From Enterococcus cecorum (GTDB lineage Bacteria > Bacillota > Bacilli > Lactobacillales > Enterococcaceae): DNA of 64,000 bases. The notes beneath the pieces are model-generated. The model did not search any database, was not told the origin of the DNA, and worked only from the letters and a program-made list of their open reading frames with translations. Positions within the stretch are counted from its first letter, which is position 1. Each line of letters begins with the position of its first letter. Below, in pieces: positions 47,712 through 56,096 of the stretch. Position numbers and translations under genes: made by a program. The DNA is taken from positions 1 to 64,000 of the forward strand of contig NZ_JAKUDS010000007.1 in NCBI RefSeq assembly GCF_023221775.1, given 5' to 3'.

Positions 47712-48272
47712 ATGAATGAACTAAGGAATGAACTAGCTTTATGGAGCGAAACATTAAAAGAATTTCACTTACCAAGGTGGCAAGAACTACCAGACTTAGA
47801 TCTTTATATGGACCAAGTCATTCAACTTGTTGATCAATATTTGATGCCGGTCATTCAAACGGACAAACATCCTTTACTAACTCCCGCTATGGTAAATAAT
47901 TATGTTAAAAAAGATTTAATTCCTGCACCTGTCAAAAAAAGATACCAACGAAAACATTTAGCGTTTTTAATTGCCATTACTTTATTAAAACAGGTCATTA
48001 CGATTCCGGAAATAAAAAGTGGCATCTTATTTCAAGGCAAAGCAAGTGGAATTAGAGAAGCGTATGATTTATTCTGTAACGAACAAGAATATGCGATTCA
48101 ATTTATTACCAATCAAGCCAAACTTACTAGCTTTGAAGGCGAAATCTCAACAGACTTGGATCGTGTTGCAGTTCAAGCAGCTACTCGTTCCTTTGCGAAT
48201 AAACTGCTTGCCGAAAAAATGATTTCATTGCAAGCAAAATATATATTAAATGGAGAAGAAAGATATGAATGA
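47712..48272 (+). CDS. DUF1836 domain-containing protein
   Basis: 186-aa protein with a MerR-like winged-helix signature, LLTPAMVNNYVKKDLIPAP followed by RYQRKHLAFLIAITLLKQV, which marks DUF1836. It is probably a DNA-binding regulator. Overlaps the downstream DegV gene by eight bases, a common pairing in lactobacillales, so the two are translationally coupled. Targets are unknown. Confidence 0.85.
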   Translation: MNELRNELALWSETLKEFHLPRWQELPDLDLYMDQVIQLVDQYLMPVIQTDKHPLLTPAMVNNYVKKDLIPAPVKKRYQRKHLAFLIAITLLKQVITIPEIKSGILFQGKASGIREAYDLFCNEQEYAIQFITNQAKLTSFEGEISTDLDRVAVQAATRSFANKLLAEKMISLQAKYILNGEERYE

Positions 48273-49125
48273 TAAAAAAATTGCCTTGGTGATTGATTCT
48301 GGCTGTGATGTACCTATGGATATTGTAAAGAACAAATCAATGTATATGCTTCCTTTGCAAATCATTTATTCTAACCAAATATACACGGATAAAATAGATA
48401 TCACGCCTCAAGAAGTGTATGACCGTTTCAAAGAAGAAATACCTAAGACTTCTTTACCTAGTATGCAAACCATTCATGAAGTCTTTGAACAAGTGAAGCA
48501 AGATGGGTATCAACAAGTCATTGCTGTAACAATTTCTAGTGGCTTAAGTGGGACCTTTAACGCTGTACGCTTAGTGAGTGAAGAATATCCTGAATTAGAT
48601 ACCTTTGTCCTTGATACAAAAAACATCGGGATTGCTGCCGGACTTCAGGCGATTCGTGCTGCCGAATATATCGATGCTGGTTTTGACTTTCAAACCATCC
48701 AACAAAAACTTTCAGAAGAAGTCTATAAAAATCGAATCTACTTTAATGTAGCAACCCTTGAATATTTACAAAAAGGCGGAAGAATTGGCCTAGTTGCTTC
48801 AATTGTCGGCAATATGTTAAAGCTTAATCCCACCATTTCTTGTAATGAAGATGGCATATATTACACAGTAGCCAAGTCTCGCGGACGTAAAAAAAGCTTA
48901 GAAACAACCTTAAAATTAACAGCAGAATTTTTAAAGGATGCTAAAAGCTATCGTCTTGCTGTGTCACATGGCGATGCTTATGATGAAGGTCAATGGTTAA
49001 AAGCAGAATTAGCGAAACGATTGCCCCATGCAACAGAAATCTTATTTGGTGATATCTCGCCCGCATTAGTCGTTCACACGGGCCCTGGATTACTTGGATT
49101 AGGCATTCAAATTCTAGAAGACTAG
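48265..49125 (+). CDS. DegV family fatty-acid-binding protein
   Basis: 286-aa DegV protein: N-terminal ALVIDSGCDVP, the lipid-headgroup segment TISSGLSGTFNAVRL near residue 85, and C-terminal PALVVHTGPGLLGLG. DegV proteins bind fatty acids; in Gram-positives they are the FakB partners of the FakA kinase. GGAGAAGA selects the ATG at 48265. No fakA is adjacent. Confidence 0.92.
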   Translation: MNDKKIALVIDSGCDVPMDIVKNKSMYMLPLQIIYSNQIYTDKIDITPQEVYDRFKEEIPKTSLPSMQTIHEVFEQVKQDGYQQVIAVTISSGLSGTFNAVRLVSEEYPELDTFVLDTKNIGIAAGLQAIRAAEYIDAGFDFQTIQQKLSEEVYKNRIYFNVATLEYLQKGGRIGLVASIVGNMLKLNPTISCNEDGIYYTVAKSRGRKKSLETTLKLTAEFLKDAKSYRLAVSHGDAYDEGQWLKAELAKRLPHATEILFGDISPALVVHTGPGLLGLGIQILED

Positions 49126-49227
49126 CCAATCATCTGTGTTCAACACTAAGTCATTCTCGTACATAAGCTAATCTAGCCCCTGGATAACGCGATGTTCAAT
49201 TTGGAAAATTCACCGTCATACTCAATA

Positions 49228-49323
49228 GCATTCAAAAGTTATGATTTTTCGTGTATCAATTTTGAAATCAACATGCACCCTACGTATTTGTATAATTGGT
49301 ATTTTTTCAAAACTTTTGAATGC
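49228..49323. repeat. Inverted repeat with 13-bp arms
   Basis: GCATTCAAAAGTT (49228-49240) and AACTTTTGAATGC (49311-49323) are perfect inverted copies 70 bases apart. The stretch 49126-49365 has no gene. The core GCATTCAAAA recurs as a tandem direct repeat near 59019-59041. Confidence 0.6.
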
Positions 49324-49365
49324 AAAACAGTATTATAACAACTTTGTAAAACTATTCTAAAAAAA

Positions 49366-49545
49366 GGGGCTGACCCAAAAGTATTTTAGCAAGATAATTA
49401 AAAAAAGAAATCCTCATGATGAAATAAATAATTAATAAAAGACAAAGAAAATCCGAATGTTCAACTTGATTACTCATAAAATCAACGATGAACGTTCGGA
49501 TTATTTATATACTCATTTTTTTATTAGAGACTATGGGTTAGCCCC
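49366..49545. repeat. Intergenic repeat element, MITE-like, copy 1
   Basis: 180-bp segment bounded by GGGGCTGACCCA (49366-49377) and TGGGTTAGCCCC (49534-49545), inverted with one mismatch. Inside, AATCCGAATGTTCA (49450-49463) faces TGAACGTTCGGATT (49489-49502). It has no ORF. The inner part recurs at 62217-62345. It could be a miniature element or a shared terminator-like repeat; no target duplication is clear. Confidence 0.6.
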
Positions 49546-49556
49546 TTAAGTATTAG

Positions 49557-49703
49557 CTATTTTTCATTAAGCTTCCTATGATGTTTGACGGCACATTCAC
49601 TTTCACAATGATCACAATGACCTTTAGTTTGGAATTGTCGATAAAAAATACGGATAACAGCCGCCAAAATTAAGGCAGCTAAAATGAAGGTTGGTAAATT
49701 CAT
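49557..49703 (-). CDS. FeoB-associated Cys-rich membrane protein
   Basis: 48-aa protein: one transmembrane helix (TFILAALILAAVIRIFY), then a short tail with three cysteines and His residues in HCDHCESECAVKHH. It matches the small FeoB-associated Cys-rich proteins of Firmicutes, presumed accessory subunits of the ferrous iron channel. The ATG overlaps the feoB stop by four bases. It is too short for ordinary gene calling. Confidence 0.9.
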   Translation of the reverse strand: MNLPTFILAALILAAVIRIFYRQFQTKGHCDHCESECAVKHHRKLNEK

Positions 49704-51850
49704 CCTTTATGCACCACCATTTCTTTTGCAAAGTTGAATTTGTTTTGATAATTTGGTTTGAAAATCAGTAAATAGACAAAATAAGCAGCAGCCATCAGTG
49801 AAAGATAGGTCCAAACACTTAAACTTCCTCCTTCAAAGAACAAATGACCAAACTGATAAATCATCATACTGATCACATAAGCAAACCCACATTGATATAC
49901 AATAGCTAGCCATGTCCACTTAACACTCGCCATTTCCCGATGAATCGCCCCAATTGCCGCAAAACATGGTGCGCAAAGTAAATTAAAAGTTAAAAAAGCA
50001 TAGGCAGAAACAGCCGTAAAATCCAAATGCATTGCTTGCCAAAATTCTTTACCAGTTTCAGAGACTTCACTAGCATTTTTATACAAAATACCAAATGTGT
50101 TAATGACATTTTCTTTAGCAATCAAACCTGTCATCGAAGCCACGGCCCCTTGCCAATTGCCCCAACCAAGCGGAATAAATAAAGGAGCAAGTAAATGACC
50201 AAAACTAGCCAAAATACTTTGATTTGCAGCCACCATTTGTAAACGGAAATTAAAGTTCATCGTAAACCAAATGAGTACACTGGTTGCAAAAATAATCGTC
50301 CCTGCTTTTTTCACAAAAGAATGTCCACGTTGCATCATTTGTAAAAAGACATTCTTCATTTGTGGAAAATGATAAGGCGGTAATTCCATAATAAATGGTG
50401 TCGCTTCCCCGCTAAATAATTTGGTCTTTTTCAAACTTATAGCCGATAAGATAATCGAAATGATGCTGACAAAATACGCAGAAGGTGCAACCCAACTATG
50501 ATTAGGGAAAAAAGCACCCGCTACTAAACCAATAATTGGCAACTTAGCAGAGCATGGCATAAAGGTCGTTACCATGATTGTTAAGCGGCGGTCTTTTTCG
50601 CTTTCAATAGTTCGTGTCGCCATTACACCAGGAACCCCACAACCAGTCGAAACTAAGATTGGGATAAATGATTTACCTGAAAGACCAAAACGACGCAACA
50701 TTCGGTCCATGACAAAAGCAATCCGAGCCATATATCCACAGTCTTCCAAAATAGCTAAACAGAAAAATAGCACTAATAATTGCGGTAAAAAGCCTAATAC
50801 AGCCCCAACACCTGCGATAATCCCATCAACAATTAACCCCTGCATCCAAGGCGCTACTTGCCAACTTTCCAAAATTTTGGTCGTCCAATCAGGAATCCAC
50901 TGACCAAAAAGCACCTCATTAATCCAATCAGTTCCCATTGTGCCGACAGTTTGAATCGACAAATAGTAAACCGCCCACATCACAAAGGCAAAAATCGGCA
51001 ACGCTAGAAAACGATTTGTCACTACTCGATCAATCTTATCACTCAAACTTAACTCAAAACTCGTATTCTTAACTAGACACAGTGCAGTAATTCGACTAAT
51101 CACTTCATAGCGCTCATTAATCACAATCGCTTCAGCCGTATCATCAAAAATCTTTTCGGTGATTTCAATGATTTCGTCAATTTCTTTTTGCTCTGCTGAT
51201 GATAGAGTTAGTTGGTTATTGACTAATTCATCTCGTTCAAATAGCTTAATCGTCATGAAACGCAAATGTTGTTTAGAAACTTTTCCTTCTATTATAGTAG
51301 CAATTTCATTTAAGGCTGCTTCCAAACGATCATCATAAGTGACAGTATTGCCAATTTTGGGATTAGCAATCATTTTTTCACATGCCTTAGTTAGTTCCTT
51401 TAATCCTTGCTTTTTTAAGGCACTCATCGCAACAGCTGGTAGACCTAAAGCATAACTTAATTTTTCAATATTCAATTTTTGGCCCGATTTTTTGACAATA
51501 TCCATCATATTTAAGCCTAAAATCATCGGTAAGCCAAATTCCATCAACTGCAATGTAAGATAAAGATTACGCTCTAAATTGGAAGCATCAATAATATTAA
51601 TAATTCCACTGGCATCATTTGTATAAAGGTAGTCCCTGGCGACAACCTCTTCAGGTGAATAAGAAGATAAGGAATAAATTCCGGGCAAGTCTTGAATACA
51701 GATATTTTTATTTTGCTTTAACAATCCTGATTTACGTTCGACTGTTACTCCAGGCCAATTACCCACAGATTGGTTAGAACCCGTTAATACATTAAAGGTA
51801 CTCGTCTTCCCACTATTCGGATTTCCTACTAAGGCAATCTGTTTACTCAT
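49700..51850 (-). CDS. feoB: Ferrous iron transporter FeoB
   Basis: 716 aa. N-terminal G domain (G1 GNPNSGKTS, G3 DLPGIYSL, G4 NMMD), GDI-like helical linker to about residue 270, then a polytopic core with two Gate motifs and the conserved CGVPGVMATR and APCFAAIGA cysteine segments. Imports Fe2+. Start ATG at 51850 with AGGTGAG upstream, overlapping the end of feoA by eight bases. A C-terminal helix leads into the Cys-rich partner gene. Confidence 0.96.
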   Translation of the reverse strand: MSKQIALVGNPNSGKTSTFNVLTGSNQSVGNWPGVTVERKSGLLKQNKNICIQDLPGIYSLSSYSPEEVVARDYLYTNDASGIINIIDASNLERNLYLTLQLMEFGLPMILGLNMMDIVKKSGQKLNIEKLSYALGLPAVAMSALKKQGLKELTKACEKMIANPKIGNTVTYDDRLEAALNEIATIIEGKVSKQHLRFMTIKLFERDELVNNQLTLSSAEQKEIDEIIEITEKIFDDTAEAIVINERYEVISRITALCLVKNTSFELSLSDKIDRVVTNRFLALPIFAFVMWAVYYLSIQTVGTMGTDWINEVLFGQWIPDWTTKILESWQVAPWMQGLIVDGIIAGVGAVLGFLPQLLVLFFCLAILEDCGYMARIAFVMDRMLRRFGLSGKSFIPILVSTGCGVPGVMATRTIESEKDRRLTIMVTTFMPCSAKLPIIGLVAGAFFPNHSWVAPSAYFVSIISIILSAISLKKTKLFSGEATPFIMELPPYHFPQMKNVFLQMMQRGHSFVKKAGTIIFATSVLIWFTMNFNFRLQMVAANQSILASFGHLLAPLFIPLGWGNWQGAVASMTGLIAKENVINTFGILYKNASEVSETGKEFWQAMHLDFTAVSAYAFLTFNLLCAPCFAAIGAIHREMASVKWTWLAIVYQCGFAYVISMMIYQFGHLFFEGGSLSVWTYLSLMAAAYFVYLLIFKPNYQNKFNFAKEMVVHKG

Positions 51851-52316
51851 CCGCACTCACCTGTCTTTCCACCAAAATTAATGTTGCTTCGGCTTTTCGC
51901 AAACTTAAATTATAGCCACGCAAAACGACCTCAATCGGATCACCCAACGGCGCTACTTTGCGTACTAAGATTTCAACATTTTTCGTCACACCCATATCCA
52001 TCAAGCGTCGTTTAATCGCACCTTCGCCATGAATACTCACTACTTTCACACGTTCACCGATTTTTACTTCATCTAAAGGAATCCACTGTACATGTGTCTT
52101 TTTTTCAGTAATTTCAATTTGTTCTAAAATCTCTGTGGCTAATGCTAAACGCGAATTTTTTAATACAATGACGCCACTTTCCTTTGATAATTGAATCAAA
52201 ACAATTTCGCTTTTAGGAACAATGCCTAAATCTTGTAGACGCTTGGTTACCTTTTCATCTGTTTTGATTTTTGAAATTTCATATATCTGATGCAAATTGG
52301 CTTGTAATATATTCAT
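51843..52316 (-). CDS. feoA: FeoA protein with two tandem FeoA domains
   Basis: 157 aa, twice the usual FeoA length. The first SH3-like domain spans about residues 1-72 and is diverged; the second (about 78-152) has the canonical PLDEVKIGERVKVVSI, KRRLMDMGVT and DPIEVVLRGYNLSLRKAEA. FeoA stimulates FeoB. Gene order feoA-feoB-Cys-rich protein, all overlapping, behind a Fur-type box. Confidence 0.93.
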   Translation of the reverse strand: MNILQANLHQIYEISKIKTDEKVTKRLQDLGIVPKSEIVLIQLSKESGVIVLKNSRLALATEILEQIEITEKKTHVQWIPLDEVKIGERVKVVSIHGEGAIKRRLMDMGVTKNVEILVRKVAPLGDPIEVVLRGYNLSLRKAEATLILVERQVSADE

Positions 52317-52349
52317 ATTGTTACCTAGTTTCGTTTATATTTTTGCAAT

Positions 52350-52395
52350 TGAGAATCATTATCAATAGAATACGCTAAAAACATTGAATTGTCAA
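52350..52395 (-). promoter_or_regulatory. Promoter and Fur box of feoAB
   Basis: On minus, TTGACA (52390-52395), 17 bases, TATTCT (52367-52372). The 15-bp 7-1-7 box TGAGAATCATTATCA (52350-52364), one mismatch between arms, covers the expected start of transcription. This predicts iron repression by Fur. Confidence 0.85.
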
Positions 52396-52533
52396 TATTT
52401 TGTGTTAGATTTCACAAAATAAGAACGATTCTAAAAAAGAAACTTGCAAAAATCTTGCTTTTATATCAAATATTTTGTAATATAATCAAAGAATTTTGAA
52501 AAGATAATTTTAAAAATAAGGAAGTGTTAATTA

Positions 52534-53106
52534 ATGTCTAAAAATCGCATGGAAGCTTTTAGTGATGGTGTATTAGCAATTATCATTACAATCATGGTGC
52601 TTGAATTGCACACGCCAAAGGACTTTACTTTTGAAGCCATCAAAGAAGTCATTCCCACCTTTGTCGCCTATATTTTAAGTTATTTATATGTAGGGATTTA
52701 TTGGAATAATCACCATCATTTAATCTCAACACTGGAGAAAGTTTCCGGTAAAATTTTGTGGTTCAATCTACATTGGCTATTCTGGATGTCGCTTTTACCA
52801 GTAACAACAAGTTGGCTAGGCGCACATTTGTTTAAAACAGCCCCAACTTTTATGTATGGCTTTATTCTATTTATGTGTGCCATCTCCTATTACCTATTAC
52901 AGAATGCTATCCTTGATACCCATGAAGAACATTCACTAATTAAACAACTATTTGGTCGCGATTTAAAGGCAAAAATTTCAATTGTTTCTTACCTTTCATC
53001 TGCTTTACTAGCTTTTGTCGCACCAATAGTAAGTTACTTATTATTATTCTGTGTCACGCTCTTATGGATTATTCCAGATACACGAATCGAGAAAATATAT
53101 AAATAA
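52534..53106 (+). CDS. TMEM175-family potassium channel (DUF1211)
   Basis: 190-aa membrane protein with about six helices and the family motif FSDGVLAIIITIMVLEL in helix 1, which forms the pore in bacterial TMEM175 K+ channels. NHHHLI near residue 60 is also typical. AAGGAAGTG precedes the ATG. A single repeat as in bacterial members, expected to act as a tetramer. Divergent from feoA. Confidence 0.88.
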   Translation: MSKNRMEAFSDGVLAIIITIMVLELHTPKDFTFEAIKEVIPTFVAYILSYLYVGIYWNNHHHLISTLEKVSGKILWFNLHWLFWMSLLPVTTSWLGAHLFKTAPTFMYGFILFMCAISYYLLQNAILDTHEEHSLIKQLFGRDLKAKISIVSYLSSALLAFVAPIVSYLLLFCVTLLWIIPDTRIEKIYK

Positions 53107-53153
53107 TTATTATATTGAAGTTGTTGTCAAAATAGAATAACTAATTTGACTAG

Positions 53154-53202
53154 ACAAGTTATCTACTTAGATATTTAAGTTGATAGCTTGTTTATTTTTT
53201 TG
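53154..53202 (+). terminator. Terminator after the TMEM175 gene
   Basis: ACAAGTTATC (53154-53163) with GATAGCTTGT (53182-53191), an inner ACTTA/TAAGT stem, and TTATTTTTTT after it. Confidence 0.8.
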
Positions 53203-53284
53203 TCAACAACTAATCCTAAACTTTTTCTATTTGTTTCATATCTTCTTGATGTTTCATAATTCTAGTACTTGACAAATTACTGGC

Positions 53285-53353
53285 CTACTATATATTGTGG
53301 ATAATCCAAAATCATTTTGTGAATATTACTATACAATTTTTTGAATATCCACA
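53285..53353 (+). promoter_or_regulatory. Distal NrdR-like box and DnaA boxes
   Basis: CTACTATATATTGTGG (53285-53300) resembles an NrdR box. It overlaps a perfect DnaA box on minus, TGTGGATAA (53296-53304), and ATATCCACA (53345-53353) differs from a DnaA box at one base. They lie about 180-240 bases upstream of the nrdH promoter. Confidence 0.5.
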
Positions 53354-53468
53354 ACTTAAAATCACACCTTTCAAATTTGCAAGGAAAATGAAAGCTTAAA
53401 ATAGTAGTCCTTGAATTGCTTTCATGAGCGAATACAAAACAGTCACTAATATTCATCCCCATTGTGAA

Positions 53469-53516
53469 ATACTATCTATTGTGTTTATCCACAAAATTAA
53501 CCACTATATATTGTGT
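53469..53516 (+). promoter_or_regulatory. Paired NrdR boxes with DnaA box between
   Basis: ATACTATCTATTGTGT (53469-53484) and CCACTATATATTGTGT (53501-53516) match the 16-bp NrdR consensus and are exactly 32 bases, three helical turns, apart, as NrdR requires. A perfect DnaA box TTATCCACA (53485-53493) fills the gap. Confidence 0.8.
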
Positions 53517-53524
53517 TTTTATAG

Positions 53525-53552
53525 TTGACATTTCGCCAAAGAGCATTATACT
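53525..53552 (+). promoter_or_regulatory. Promoter of nrdHEF
   Basis: TTGACA (53525-53530), 16-base spacer, TATACT (53547-53552). The NrdR pair ends eight bases before the -35. Confidence 0.8.
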
Positions 53553-53583
53553 AATGATATAAAGATTAACGGAGGAAGCAGTC

Positions 53584-53805
53584 ATGAGTATTAAACTATT
53601 CTCGAAAAATAATTGCATGCAATGTAAAATGGCAAAACGCTTTTTAACACAAAATCAAATCAGCTTTGAAGAAATTAATATAGATGTTCAACCAGAAGCA
53701 GTAGACTGGCTAAAAGAAAATGGATTTCAAACTGTTCCTGTTGTGACTTCTGATGTAGCTACAATTGTCGGTTTCCGTCCAGATCAATTGAAGTTATTAG
53801 CCTAG
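53584..53805 (+). CDS. nrdH: Glutaredoxin-like NrdH
   Basis: 73-aa redoxin that reduces the class Ib reductase. Active site CMQCKMAKRFL at residues 11-21, and VPVV plus GFRPDQL near the end, typical of NrdH; thioredoxin reductase is its electron donor. GGAGGAAG precedes the ATG. A terminator hairpin separates it from nrdE. Confidence 0.95.
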   Translation: MSIKLFSKNNCMQCKMAKRFLTQNQISFEEINIDVQPEAVDWLKENGFQTVPVVTSDVATIVGFRPDQLKLLA

Positions 53806-53848
53806 ACAAAATGATTAAAATCATTTATATTCATATGTATAATTGAAT

Positions 53849-53887
53849 GATTTGTATGTTACTAAATAACTACAAATCTTTTTTTAT
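53849..53887 (+). terminator. Terminator or attenuator between nrdH and nrdE
   Basis: GATTTGTA (53849-53856) pairs with TACAAATC (53871-53878), with an inner GTTA/TAAC stem, followed by seven T. No separate promoter for nrdE is visible after it, so nrdEF probably depends on read-through. Confidence 0.7.
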
Positions 53888-53921
53888 GTTTCATTAAAAA
53901 AACAAAAAAGGTTGTGAGCGG

Positions 53922-56081
53922 ATGAGTTTAAAAGCACTGAAAGATGTCAGTTACTTTAAATTAAATAATGAAATTAATCGACCAGTGAATGGCCAAATTC
54001 CTCTTCAAAAAGATCAAGAAGCACTGCAGGCATTTTTTGTAGAGAATGTAAAACCAAATACGATGACTTTTTCTACTATTAAAGAAAAGTTGGATTATTT
54101 AACTACACATGATTACCTTGAAACTGAATTTTTAGCAAAATACGATTTAGCATTTATTGAAAAACTATATACCTATTTATTTGAGCAAAATTTCCGTTTC
54201 AAATCATTTATGGCCGCTTATAAGTTTTATTCTCAGTACGCCCTCAAAACCAATGATGGGACCACTTATCTAGAAACTTATGAAGATCGTGTCGCTTTTA
54301 ATGCACTCTATTTTGCAGATGGCAATGAAGAATTAGCCTTAGCATTAGCCGATGAAATGATTCATCAACGTTATCAACCAGCAACACCTTCTTTTTTAAA
54401 TGCCGGTCGTAAACGCCGTGGCGAGTTAGTCAGCTGCTTTTTAATCCAAATTACTGATGATATGAACTCTATCGGACGCGGGATTAACTCCGCCTTGCAG
54501 TTATCACGTATCGGTGGCGGAGTCGGAATTACACTGTCAAACCTACGTGAAGCCGGTGCACCGATTAAGGGTTATGAAAATGCGGCTAGCGGTGTGATGC
54601 CAGTAATGAAATTATTTGAAGATAGTTTTAGTTATTCCAACCAGCTTGGTCAACGTCAAGGCGCTGGAGTGGTTTATCTAAATGTCTTTCATCCAGATAT
54701 TATCCAATTTTTATCAGCTAAAAAAGAAAATGCCGATGAAAAAATTCGTGTTAAGACCCTTTCATTAGGTGTATTGGTGCCTGATAAATTCTATGAGCTA
54801 ACACGCAAAAATGAAGATATGTATCTATTTAGTCCATATAGCATTGAACGCGAATATGGTGTGCCATTCTCTTATATCGATATTACGAAAGAATACGATA
54901 ATCTAGTGGCTAATCCTAACATTCGCAAAACTAAAATTAAAGCTCGTGATTTAGAAAATGAAATCTCTAAATTACAGCAAGAATCTGGTTATCCTTATGT
55001 CGTGAACTTAGATACAGCTAATCGTACCAATCCAATTGATGGTAAAATTATCATGAGCAATCTATGTTCAGAAATTTTACAAGTCCAACAACCTTCTATT
55101 CTAAATGGGAAACAAGAATTTGAGGTTTTGGGTACAGATATTAGTTGTAACTTAGGCTCAACCAATATCGTCAATTTAATGGAAAGTCCTGACTTTGGTA
55201 AATCCGTTCGTGTGATGACGCGGGCCTTAACCTACGTCACTGATGCCTCAGATATCGATGTGGTTCCTTCGATTCAAAATGGAAATGCATTGAGTCATAC
55301 AATCGGATTAGGTGCCATGGGCTTACATACCTATTTTGCGAAACATCACATGGAATATGGTTCAAAAGAGTCCATTGAATTTACCGATATTTACTTTATG
55401 CTTTTAAATTACTGGACGATTTATGAAAGCATGCAAATTGCCAAGGAACGTAAACAAACTTTCCATCACTTCGAAAAATCAAAATATGCAGATGGTAGCT
55501 ACTTTGAAAAATATGTAACTGGCCAATTCCAACCAAAATCTGAAAAAGTAAAAGCCTTATTCGAGGGGATCTTTATTCCAGATGGACAAGCTTGGGCTGA
55601 ATTAGCACAACTCGTACAAAAATATGGAATGTATCATCAAAATCGTCTAGCAGTTGCGCCAAATGGTTCAATTTCTTATATTAACGATACAAGTGCTAGC
55701 TTACATCCAATTACACGTTTAATTGAAGAACGTCAAGAAAAGAAAATTGGTAAGATTTACTATCCTGCCCCATTACTTTCTAATGACACAATTAAATATT
55801 ACACTTCTGCTTATGATATGGATATGCGTAAAGTAATTGATGTGTATGCCACCGCGCAACAACATATCGACCAAGGTATGAGTTTAACACTATTTATGCG
55901 CTCAGAAATTCCAGCGGGTCTTTATGAATGGAAAACGACAACCAAGCAAACAACACGTGATTTAAATATTTTACGTCATTATGCTTTCCATAAAGGAATT
56001 AAATCAATTTATTATATCCGTACTTTCACAGATGACGCAGAAGAAATCGGTAGTAACCAATGTGAAAGTTGTGTCATCTAA
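53922..56081 (+). CDS. nrdE: Class Ib ribonucleotide reductase large subunit NrdE
   Basis: 719-aa alpha subunit. It reduces ribonucleoside diphosphates. Visible are the N-terminal class Ib segment (no ATP cone), cysteine pairs ELVSCFLIQ and DISCNLGSTN, radical-site Cys in IMSNLCSEILQ, the tyrosines near the end for radical transfer, and the C-terminal redox tail QCESCVI. Followed by nrdF six bases later. Length is normal. Confidence 0.96.
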   Translation: MSLKALKDVSYFKLNNEINRPVNGQIPLQKDQEALQAFFVENVKPNTMTFSTIKEKLDYLTTHDYLETEFLAKYDLAFIEKLYTYLFEQNFRFKSFMAAYKFYSQYALKTNDGTTYLETYEDRVAFNALYFADGNEELALALADEMIHQRYQPATPSFLNAGRKRRGELVSCFLIQITDDMNSIGRGINSALQLSRIGGGVGITLSNLREAGAPIKGYENAASGVMPVMKLFEDSFSYSNQLGQRQGAGVVYLNVFHPDIIQFLSAKKENADEKIRVKTLSLGVLVPDKFYELTRKNEDMYLFSPYSIEREYGVPFSYIDITKEYDNLVANPNIRKTKIKARDLENEISKLQQESGYPYVVNLDTANRTNPIDGKIIMSNLCSEILQVQQPSILNGKQEFEVLGTDISCNLGSTNIVNLMESPDFGKSVRVMTRALTYVTDASDIDVVPSIQNGNALSHTIGLGAMGLHTYFAKHHMEYGSKESIEFTDIYFMLLNYWTIYESMQIAKERKQTFHHFEKSKYADGSYFEKYVTGQFQPKSEKVKALFEGIFIPDGQAWAELAQLVQKYGMYHQNRLAVAPNGSISYINDTSASLHPITRLIEERQEKKIGKIYYPAPLLSNDTIKYYTSAYDMDMRKVIDVYATAQQHIDQGMSLTLFMRSEIPAGLYEWKTTTKQTTRDLNILRHYAFHKGIKSIYYIRTFTDDAEEIGSNQCESCVI

Positions 56082-56096
56082 AAAGGAGTGAAGAAA

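Noticed and set aside
49366-49545. Insertion sequence
   Set aside because: It has inverted ends, but at 180 bp there is no transposase or remnant ORF, and no clear target-site duplication.
53277-53462. 61-codon minus-strand ORF in the nrdH upstream region
   Set aside because: No ribosome binding site, and it lies across the DnaA/NrdR regulatory region; no family match.
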